Assembly (NCBI GenBank): GCA_016200135.1
Contig: JACQFI010000052.1
Location: forward strand, 18,584 to 82,583
DNA length: 64,000 nt
Reading direction: 5' to 3'
DNA from: Planctomycetota bacterium
GTDB taxonomy: Bacteria > Planctomycetota > SZUA-567 > H5-PLA8
The position numbers and the translations under genes are program-made. The notes beneath the pieces are model-generated. The model worked only from the letters and a program-made list of their open reading frames with translations. It was not told the DNA's origin and did not search any database. This document shows, in pieces, positions 1-7,600 of the stretch; position 1 is the first letter of the stretch, and every line of letters starts with the position of its first letter.

Positions 1-305
1 TTGAGTGTGGGCGCATGCACTCGGAGTTCCAGTGGCCCGTAGATGCCGCCGGGAATCACGAGCGCGTCGAGGTTCGCCGCCTTCAGCGACGCGATGGAGA
101 CATCGGTCGGCGCGAGGTTCAACCCGTCAAGGCCGTGGCGGCCTTCACCGCGATATACCTTGCCCTTCTCCGGCCCCGCGATGATTAAACGCGCGCCTTC
201 CTCTTTAAAGCGATAGTACGGCGTCCAGAACTCGTGCTCGTGCGCGCCGTTGACCGCCAGCAGCGCGATGCGCTTGCCGCTCAGACGCGGTTTGGATACC
301 GCCAT
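1..305 (-). CDS. DJ-1/PfpI family protein (N-terminal part, runs off the window)
   Basis: The reading frame starts at ATG 303-305 and stays open for 101 codons to the window edge, so only the N-terminal half is present. An AGGA-type ribosome site lies about 8 bases upstream of the ATG. The protein begins with a beta strand (IALLAVNGAHEHEFWTPYY), continues with YRFKEEGARLIIAGPEKG, and reaches DALVIPGGIYGP near its end. That order is typical of the class-I glutamine-amidotransferase-like fold of the DJ-1/PfpI/ThiJ family (intracellular protease/chaperone/deglycase types). The nucleophile-elbow cysteine that defines the family would lie beyond the window edge, so the activity cannot be assigned. 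It sits 26 bases downstream of the M3 peptidase gene on the same strand and is probably co-transcribed with it. Confidence 0.75.
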   Translation of the reverse strand, partial: MAVSKPRLSGKRIALLAVNGAHEHEFWTPYYRFKEEGARLIIAGPEKGKVYRGEGRHGLDGLNLAPTDVSIASLKAANLDALVIPGGIYGPLELRVHAPTL

Positions 306-331
306 CGCGAAGTCCTTTCTGAAGGGCTGCC

Positions 332-2068
332 CTACACTTCTTCCAAGGTCTTGAGCTCGCGCTTGATCGCGTTGACCAGCGGCTTCACGGTCTTGGCGGA
401 GAAGTCGAACTTGATGCCGGCGGCCTTGAAGAGGTCCGGCAGCGGGCGCGAGCGGCCGAGGCTCAGGCCCTTGCGGTAATTCGCAATGGCTTTCGCCACG
501 TCCTTCTTCGACTTGAGCCAGACTTGCAGCGCGCCGAGCTGCGCGATGCCGTATTCCACATAATAGAAGGGATGCAGGAAAAGGTGAAGTTGGCGGTGCC
601 ACATGTAGGCGCGCGCATCTTCCAGGCCCTTCCAATCGTCGATGCCGCCGAAGCGTTCCTGAAGTGAGAGCCAGAACGCCTTGCGTTGCTCGCGCGTGTG
701 CTCGGGATTCGTGTAGACCCAGTGCTGGAAGGCGTCGATGGTCGCGACCCACGGCAGCAGGCCGACGATGCCTTCCAGATGCACGCGATGCGCGCGCTGG
801 GCGTCCTGCGCGGAGTAGAAGACCTCGAGGTGCGGCGAGGCGAGCAGTTCCATCGACATCGACGCGACCTCGCAGAACTCGATGGGCGCGTGGCGGTACG
901 CAAGCAGCGGTTCGTCGCGCGTCGCGAGCGAATGGAAGGCGTGGCCGCCCTCGTGCAGCAGCGTCTCGACATCGCGCTGCAAGCCGACGGCGTTCATGAA
1001 GATGAACGGCATGCGCGCCTCTTCGAGCGAGTGCTGGTAGCCGCCCGGCGCCTTGCCCTTGCGCGATTCGAGTTCGAGCAGGTTGTTCTTGCGCAGCACG
1101 TCGAAATCGGTGCCCAGCACAGGATCGATGCGGCGGAAGATCTCGTGGGTCTTCTCCACGAGCGTGGGCACGTCGGCGAACGGCTTCAGGGGCGGCCGGT
1201 TGCGCGGATCGACGGCGAGGTCCCAGGGCCGGAGCTTGCGGATGCCGAGCAGCCGCCTGCGCCGCTGCTGGAGGCGGCGCGCGACCGGGACCACCGTCTC
1301 TTCGATGGCCTTGTGGAAGTCTTCGCAGGCGGCGGGACCGTAATCGAAACGGCCTTTGGCGCGGAAGGCGTAATCGCGATAATTGACGAAGCCCGCGTTC
1401 TTCGCGATCTTCGTGCGCAGCTTGATCAGGTCGTCGTAGAACTGCTCGATCGCGTCCTTGTCCTTCAAGCGCCGCTCGGCGACGAGCTTCCACGCCTGCT
1501 CGCGCTGGTCGCGGTCGGGCTCCTCGAAATACCGGCCCATCTGCTGCAGCGTCTGCTCTTTGTCCTGAAACGTGACGGTCATCGCGCCCATGGTCTTCTG
1601 GTACTGCTGGCCGAGCTTGGACTCTTCGGTCTGCAGCGCCACGTTCTCGTCGCGGAAGATCTCGACGTCCTTGCGAACCTCGCGCTCGTAGACCGTCCAG
1701 CGTTTCAGCGGAAGTTTTTCGCGGAACGGGCACGCAAGGAAGAGCTGGTCGAGCTTCTGCCACTCGGGCTTCATCTTGGGTTCGATCTGCTCAACGAAAT
1801 GCAGGTACGCCATTTCGGCATCCTTGTCGTCGGTCTGGCAGGTCATGTCGATGTAGCGCTTGGCCTCCTCCTGGTAGAGCGCCGAGCCGAGCTCGCTGCC
1901 TTTGAGCACCCAGCGTTCGAGCTGCTTGGGGTTCTTGATCTTCGCGGCTTCTTCCTGGAGCTGCTTAAAGAGCGGTTCGAGCTGCGCCCAAGCGCCCATG
2001 TCGCAGGACTCCGGGACGAACTGCCGCGGCTGAGCTTTCGGAAGGTTGCGGAGGGCTTGAACGGGCAT
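332..2068 (-). CDS. M3 family oligoendopeptidase (PepF/thimet-like zinc metallopeptidase)
   Basis: This 578-residue protein carries the zinc motif HEGGH at residues 372-376. The third ligand is probably E400, in the following EVASMSME helix, 24 residues on as expected for M3 peptidases. Length and the long helical N-terminal part match the PepF/oligoendopeptidase branch. There is no signal peptide, so it most likely cleaves short peptides in the cytoplasm. I place the start at the internal ATG 2066-2068 (MPVQALRN) because AGGAG lies 6 bases upstream. An in-frame upstream start would add 12 residues without a better ribosome site. It precedes the DJ-1-like gene by 26 bases, suggesting a two-gene operon for peptide or protein-damage handling. 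Substrate specificity cannot be read from the sequence. Confidence 0.88.
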   Translation of the reverse strand: MPVQALRNLPKAQPRQFVPESCDMGAWAQLEPLFKQLQEEAAKIKNPKQLERWVLKGSELGSALYQEEAKRYIDMTCQTDDKDAEMAYLHFVEQIEPKMKPEWQKLDQLFLACPFREKLPLKRWTVYEREVRKDVEIFRDENVALQTEESKLGQQYQKTMGAMTVTFQDKEQTLQQMGRYFEEPDRDQREQAWKLVAERRLKDKDAIEQFYDDLIKLRTKIAKNAGFVNYRDYAFRAKGRFDYGPAACEDFHKAIEETVVPVARRLQQRRRRLLGIRKLRPWDLAVDPRNRPPLKPFADVPTLVEKTHEIFRRIDPVLGTDFDVLRKNNLLELESRKGKAPGGYQHSLEEARMPFIFMNAVGLQRDVETLLHEGGHAFHSLATRDEPLLAYRHAPIEFCEVASMSMELLASPHLEVFYSAQDAQRAHRVHLEGIVGLLPWVATIDAFQHWVYTNPEHTREQRKAFWLSLQERFGGIDDWKGLEDARAYMWHRQLHLFLHPFYYVEYGIAQLGALQVWLKSKKDVAKAIANYRKGLSLGRSRPLPDLFKAAGIKFDFSAKTVKPLVNAIKRELKTLEEV

Positions 2069-2267
2069 GGAAGGCTCCTGAAAAGGAAGAACGCACGGCC
2101 GCAATCGTTCGTTGATCGCCTATGAGCGTAGCGCCATCGTGAGGCAGGTCCAGGAGACGAAAGGCTGTCCGGCACCTAAGCAAAAAAGTATCGGTTCTAG
2201 GCAGCCGATGCGTAGCCCGCGCGGGCATAACCCGCGATAATCGGTTCATCGGAACTCGGAGGCCCAG

Positions 2268-3428
2268 ATGCCCACGTCCTCGAAGGAACTCGTCCGCCAA
2301 GCCATGTCTCTGGAAAAACCGGAGCGCGTGCCGGTGATGTGCCAGCTCGCCATCGGCCACACGCTGCTGCAGACGGGCATCCATCCCGTCGATTACTTCC
2401 TCTCGAGCGAAGCCTACGCCGACGGCCTCCTGAAGATCCGCGAGATCTACAACTTCGACGGCGTGCTCATGCACAAGGCCGGGCGCGACCCGAAATTCAT
2501 GGAGCTCGTCGTCCGAATCGACCGCGACCAGGAGACGCCTTCGGTGTACCTGAAGGACGGCTCGCGCATCGACTGCACGCGCGACGACGATCCGTACTAC
2601 CGCTACCCCGAGGGCTTCGAGCGCCCCGAGGTCGTCACGTTCGATCCCGACGACCCGCTCGGCTGGGCGCCGGAGAGTTTCCGGCGCTGGTGCGAGCACA
2701 AAGGCACCGCCGCGTACCGCACGCCCGAGGCGATCCCCGAGTTCTGGTACGGCTGCGTGGACCGCATTGTTGCCGCGATTGGCAAGACACACTCGGTCCA
2801 CGGAGAAGTACGCTCGCCCTTCGACCATCTGCTCAACATCGTCGGCATGGAGCCCGGCCTGATGGCGCTGCTCACCGACCCCGACCACACCAAGCGGCTG
2901 CTGGAAACCTTTGCGGAGATGTCGGTCTCCTGGGCCGTCGCGCAGTGCCGGCGCGGCTGCGACGCGATCAAGATATCCTCTCCGTTCGCCGGGGGCGGGT
3001 TCCTCTCGCCCGATCAGTACCGCGAATGGATTCTGCCGTACGAGGCGCGCATCGCTGCCGCCGTGCGCGGAGAAGGCAAGTTCGTCTACACGCACACCTG
3101 CGGCGCGATCGGCGACCGGCTGGACATCATGGCCGAGAGCGGCATCCACGGCATCGAGACGCTTGACCCGCCGCCGCTCGGCACGGTGAACCTGGGCGAG
3201 GCCAAGCGCCTGCTGCGCGACCGGCTCTTTATCAAGGGCAACGTGGACCCGGTGAACTCGCTGCTGCGCAAGGATGCGAAAGGTGCGCGCGAAGACATTG
3301 AGCGGGTTTTCGGGATCGGCAGCGAAGGCGGCCAGTACATCCTGAGCACCGCCTGCAGCGTGGCGCCGCCGACCAAGCGCGAGAACGTAAAGCAGTTGAC
3401 CGAGTGCGTGTACGCGCACGCGGGTTGA
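2268..3428 (+). CDS. Uroporphyrinogen decarboxylase-domain protein (MtaA/CmuA-like methyltransferase family)
   Basis: The 386-residue protein is a URO-D superfamily TIM barrel. It has the zinc-ligand pattern of the cobamide-dependent methyltransferase branch: H276 and C278 in THTCG, and C363 in STACSVAP. True heme-pathway HemE enzymes lack this H-x-C...C set, so a methyl-transfer role (methylcobamide or methylated-substrate type) is more likely than uroporphyrinogen decarboxylation. GGAGG at 2258-2262 supports the ATG at 2268. It is followed after 24 bases by a GHMP sugar kinase, and the pair looks like an operon. No corrinoid protein is encoded nearby, so the methyl acceptor and donor are unknown. 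Such proteins are common and often expanded in Planctomycetota and related phyla. Confidence 0.85.
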   Translation: MPTSSKELVRQAMSLEKPERVPVMCQLAIGHTLLQTGIHPVDYFLSSEAYADGLLKIREIYNFDGVLMHKAGRDPKFMELVVRIDRDQETPSVYLKDGSRIDCTRDDDPYYRYPEGFERPEVVTFDPDDPLGWAPESFRRWCEHKGTAAYRTPEAIPEFWYGCVDRIVAAIGKTHSVHGEVRSPFDHLLNIVGMEPGLMALLTDPDHTKRLLETFAEMSVSWAVAQCRRGCDAIKISSPFAGGGFLSPDQYREWILPYEARIAAAVRGEGKFVYTHTCGAIGDRLDIMAESGIHGIETLDPPPLGTVNLGEAKRLLRDRLFIKGNVDPVNSLLRKDAKGAREDIERVFGIGSEGGQYILSTACSVAPPTKRENVKQLTECVYAHAG

Positions 3429-3452
3429 GCGGAGCGCGGCGCGGAGACTTCC

Positions 3453-4475
3453 ATGCCCGGTACTTTCATCGCCATCGCCCGAGCACCCATGCGCGTAGAC
3501 CCCGCGGGCGGCGGGACCGACTGCCCGCCGTTTAGCGTCGAGCACGGCGGGGCGCTCGTGAACTTCGGCATCACGCGCTACGTCCATGCACGCGTCGAGA
3601 TGCTCGCCGGATCTAAAGAGGCCGTGATCCGCAGCGAGGACCTCAACCGCGAAGTCCACGCAAATTCACTAAGCGAACTGAAACTGGACGGGAATCTCGA
3701 TCTGCTCAAGGCGGTCGCGAAGCGCATGAAGCCCGTCGGCGGTTTCCGGCTCTCCGTCGCCTCCGACGTGCCGCCCGGCAGTGGGCTCGGTTCGTCGGGC
3801 GCCGTGGGCGTCGCGTGCGTGGGCGCGTTCGACGAAGCTATGGGCACACCGCGCACGCAAGAAGCCGCCGCGGAACTCGCGAACGACATCGAACGCACCG
3901 ACTGTGGCAATGTTGGCGGCAACCAGGACAGCTTCGGCGCTGCGCTGGGCGGGATGAACTTCCTGACGTACCACAAAGGCGGCGGAACCTCGGCGCGCAA
4001 GCTGCGCGTGCCGGAAGAAGCCGTGCTCGAACTCGAACGCCGCTGCGTGCTGGTCTACACGGGCGAGGTGCATCTCTCCGGGAGCATCCACCAGGATATC
4101 AAACGCAGCTACGCGCTGCCGGAGAGCCCAACCGTCGACGCGATGAAGAACCTGGCGCGCGTGGCCCGCGAGAGCGCGGAGGCCCTCGAGGCCTGCAATG
4201 TGGATCGCTTCGGCGCGTTGCTGAACGAGAACTGGGTCCACCACAAGCGTCTGCACGAGAGCTGCGACAGCGCGACGTTAAAGAAGTTCTACGCCGCGGC
4301 GCAGGACCACATCACCGGCGGCAAGACTTGCGGCGCCGGCGGCGGCGGGTGCGTGCTCTTTCTGGCGAAAGACGGTCATCGCAAGGCGCTGGAGCGCGCC
4401 TGCGAAGACCTCGGCGGACGCCTGCTTCCCTTCGGCATCGATAGAAAAGGTCTGTTGCGCTGGCGAACTGCATAA
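3453..4475 (+). CDS. GHMP-family sugar kinase (D-glycero-D-manno-heptose 7-phosphate kinase-like)
   Basis: The 340-residue protein shows all three GHMP kinase motifs. Motif 1 is RAPMRVDPAGGGTD near residue 10, motif 2 is the ATP-binding PPGSGLGSSGAVGV around residues 107-120, and motif 3 is KTCGAGGGGCVLF near residue 290. The N-terminal AGGGTD form is typical of the HddA-like heptose-7-phosphate and fucose-type kinases rather than galactokinase or mevalonate kinase. It would phosphorylate a sugar or sugar phosphate at C1 for nucleotide-sugar synthesis. No other LPS or S-layer heptose gene is adjacent, so the substrate is inferred only. It follows the URO-D gene by 24 bases, with a GGAG ribosome site before the ATG. 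Its stop codon overlaps the left arm of the 4474-4660 inverted repeat. Confidence 0.85.
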   Translation: MPGTFIAIARAPMRVDPAGGGTDCPPFSVEHGGALVNFGITRYVHARVEMLAGSKEAVIRSEDLNREVHANSLSELKLDGNLDLLKAVAKRMKPVGGFRLSVASDVPPGSGLGSSGAVGVACVGAFDEAMGTPRTQEAAAELANDIERTDCGNVGGNQDSFGAALGGMNFLTYHKGGGTSARKLRVPEEAVLELERRCVLVYTGEVHLSGSIHQDIKRSYALPESPTVDAMKNLARVARESAEALEACNVDRFGALLNENWVHHKRLHESCDSATLKKFYAAAQDHITGGKTCGAGGGGCVLFLAKDGHRKALERACEDLGGRLLPFGIDRKGLLRWRTA

Positions 4476-4660
4476 CGGCACCACGAAGACACGAAGGACA
4501 CAAAGAATCACGAAGAAGGAGCTAGGCAGAACAGCAACAGCCAGGGAATTGTACGCAAGTTGCAGCCTTGAAATGCCCTCACCGCAGTCAATCGTCCAAA
4601 AATAGTTTCCCGAGCGGTTCTTCGTGTACCTTCCCTACTTCGTGTCCTCGTGGTGCCGTT
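4474..4660. repeat. Imperfect long inverted repeat between convergent genes
   Basis: The left arm (4474-4496) and the reverse complement of the right arm (4638-4660) match at 22 of 23 bases. The core is ACCACGAAGACACGAAG on the left. Further inside, a CACGAAGAA-type block on the left at about 4508-4517 is mirrored by TTCTTCGTG on the right at about 4618-4626. The roughly 140 bases between the arms contain no ORF of note. The left arm begins inside the stop codon of the GHMP kinase, and the right arm ends 8 bases before the stop of the convergent giant gene. This looks like a palindromic interspersed element (REP/MITE-like) inserted between convergent genes. It is unlikely to be a simple terminator because the arms are far apart and no U-tract follows. 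Confidence 0.75.
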
Positions 4661-4668
4661 GTCGGCGG

Positions 4669-7600
4669 TCAGAAGTCGATGCGGTAGTGCCGCGTCGGCC
4701 CCCAGTTGCCGGCCTGGTCGCACGCGCGCGCGTGCACGTACCACGTGCCGCTACGCCCGAATTCCGCGCGCGTCGGTTCGATGGTGGAGATGGATTTGGG
4801 CGCTTCGGTGTCGGGGTCCTTGTCCACGATCACGGAGTAGCCCCAGATCCCGCTCTCGTCTTCCTCGGCTTCCCATTCGATCTTGCCGCCGTTGCCGGCC
4901 TCGGGCGTGAGATGCAGGTTGTCGAGCCAGAGGCTCGCGCAGCGCTTCGCGCCCGCTTGGCCGTGAGTAGAGAGCCGCAGTTCGGAGATGATGCGCACGG
5001 GCAGTTGCGCCGCGGCGGACTCGATGCACTGCCGCAGGTTGATGCTCGCGTGCCGCCAGACGCCGCCGGGACGCACGGTCTGGATCGCGCCCGCGGACGT
5101 GCCGCCTTCCGGACCCGGTTTGCCGTCGCCAAGGAATTTGATCGTGTACCAGTTGCCGAGCACCAGCGCCTGCAGGTCCACGTTCACGCCCGGGTCGGCC
5201 TTGTAGTCGAAGTGCAGCACCGGGTAGAGGTCCATGTACCACGCGTTCTTGTGGAGCAGGATGTGCGCGTCGCAGTCGTCCTCCTGCATCACGAAGCGCA
5301 CGGACCGGCGGCCGAACGCGGCCATCTTCGGGTCGTCGGTCCAGTCGAGCCGGCAGTCCTGCAGCGCGCGCACGTGGCCAAGGGTATCTTCAAAGTTCAA
5401 CGCCATGCTGATCTCGAGCTGCGCGGGCCGGTAGAGGCTCTCGCCGATGCCGTTGTCGGGCGAACAATAGCGGACCTTCACGATCTCGGGGCCCTTCGTG
5501 TCGGCCTCGCGGTCAGCGTTGAAGGTGAAGACGGCAGGCTCCGCGAGCTCGTTGCCCAGGTTGTCCGCGGCGGATTGCAGTTCGACCTTTACCTGTGTCC
5601 CGTTCGGCCAGCGCACCGGCCGCACGGCCCGCGTGTCGTCGTAGGTCAGGATGTTGCGCTCGCCGTCGAAGCTCACGCCCTGGTCGGCCGTCGTCACGGT
5701 CTGGCCGTTGATCGAGAGCTTGAGCGAAGAGGCCAGCACGACGTGGTCTTCCGCCAGATGGATGCGGATCGTCTTCCCGGCGAACTTCGCGCCCTCGGCG
5801 GGCTCGGTCTTGACCACGCGCGGCGGCGTGTTGTCGATGCGGAACTTATAATGGAGCGGCTCCGACCAGACGCCCGCGGTGTTCTTCACCCGCAGGTGGA
5901 GGTACTTCCAGCCGTCGCTCACGAAGTACACGCCCACCTGCGCGGCGGGAACGTCCTTGCCCGCTTCGGCGAGAAGCCGCCGCGCGGCGCCCTCGATTGT
6001 TTCCAGCGGATGCACATCCTTGCGGTCCTCGGGCGGAACGGTGTCCGGCTTGTCGTCCAGCACGGTAGCGTACTCGCTAACGCCCGCCAGGGTGCGCGGC
6101 GTCCAGCGGAAGGCGATACCGCGCGACCGCGCGGCGGGCACCGCCTGGACCTTGTGAATATAATAGCTCATGCCGCGGCGGTTCCCGCGGTAGCCGCCCT
6201 CGCGGAAATCCAGGTTCGAGATCTCATAGGAAGCCTGGCCGGGCGACTTGGATGCGAGCATTTTGAGGATCGGGACCTCGACGCGCCGCCACGTGCCGTC
6301 CGCGACGAAGCCCGCGGGCGGTTCGTGAAAGCCGCCGGACATCTCGCCCCAGCCGCCGAAACGTCCGCCGCGCGCGTCCTCGCCTTCGCCCAAGTCGGTC
6401 AGGAGGAGCGTCTGCCGCGCCATGCGCTCGTTGTACGCATCGTTGAAGTGCAGGTTGACCGGAACCTCGAACGGAATCTTGTACTCGATGGCGAGGTACG
6501 GCCAGTTCATGAGGTCGTACTGCGCGCCGCGGAGGCGGAAGCCGAAATGCGAACCGTCGTGGAGCGAAGCGGCGGCGACGCTCTTCTTTTCGAGCGCCCA
6601 GGGGGGCGCGGCGACGCTCTCGAAGACCATGCCATCGAACACGTTCGCGGCGGGCCAGACATCCTCCCGGCCGATGGCTCCGGGCGGGCGCATGTAGCGC
6701 AGGCCCTGCGCGTTCACGCCGCGGTCCGCGTCCATCAGCACGTCGAGTACCGGCGGATCGCAGGGCTTCTTGGCCGCGGCGGCCTCGGCCACCTTAAAGA
6801 CCAGCGTGGAAGCCGGCGGCGGAAGCGCCGGGTTGCCGGCGCGGTCGGCGAATTTCTCGAGCGTGAGCGCGATCGTCTGGTTCTCTTCCAACGCCTTTCC
6901 CGCGCGCCAAGCGACGAGATCGAGCGCGGCCGTCTGCGACGCCGCGTCGAACTTCAGCAGCTCCTGCGGCACGGAGGTCCCGGAGAGGGTGAGGCGCAAG
7001 GTCGTGGGATCGATGCCCGAACCGCCGGCGTCGTCGAAGACGAGCTTCAGGCGCCGGCCGTCGCCGTCGGCATCGAACGGCCAGACGATCTTGGCGAGCT
7101 TGGGCGGCGTGAAATCCACGTCCTCGGGCTTGAGGAACATGAGGTCGCTCACGGCGTACGACGCGCCTAAGCGGTTCACGCCCAGGCCCGCGACCGCGTA
7201 CGCGTGAACATCCAGGCAGCCGAACATCGGCCGCAAGTTGGGCCGGGGCGGCCGGTCGTAGCCGCGGCGCTTCCAGAGTGCGGCCCAGGACGGCCCCAAA
7301 TCCACCTGCACCGAATGCCACTTGCCGTCGACCGGGATGGGAAGCGTCCCGACCACCGGCAAGCCCTCGTCCCACTCTTTGGGACCCGAGATCAGCCAGC
7401 GGAAGAGCTCGCCGGTCTTGAGGTCCTTCAGATAGAAATCGACGGACGCGCCGGGCTCAAGCCGCATCGCGAAGCGCACGACGCCGGCCACGGCGGGATC
7501 GGCGCGATGGTTCTTCCATTGCAGCGCGAACGGCCCGCCGCCGGTGGCGTTGGTCACGCGCCAGCCTTTGGCCATCTCGGGCCGGGGCTCGATCTTCATC

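Noticed and set aside
686..2125. 479-codon plus-strand frame opposite the M3 peptidase
   Set aside because: The minus strand encodes HEGGH and a full M3 fold; this frame is a shadow.
1965..3659. 564-codon minus-strand frame opposite the URO-D gene
   Set aside because: Antisense to an intact URO-D protein with zinc ligands; the translation has no domain pattern.
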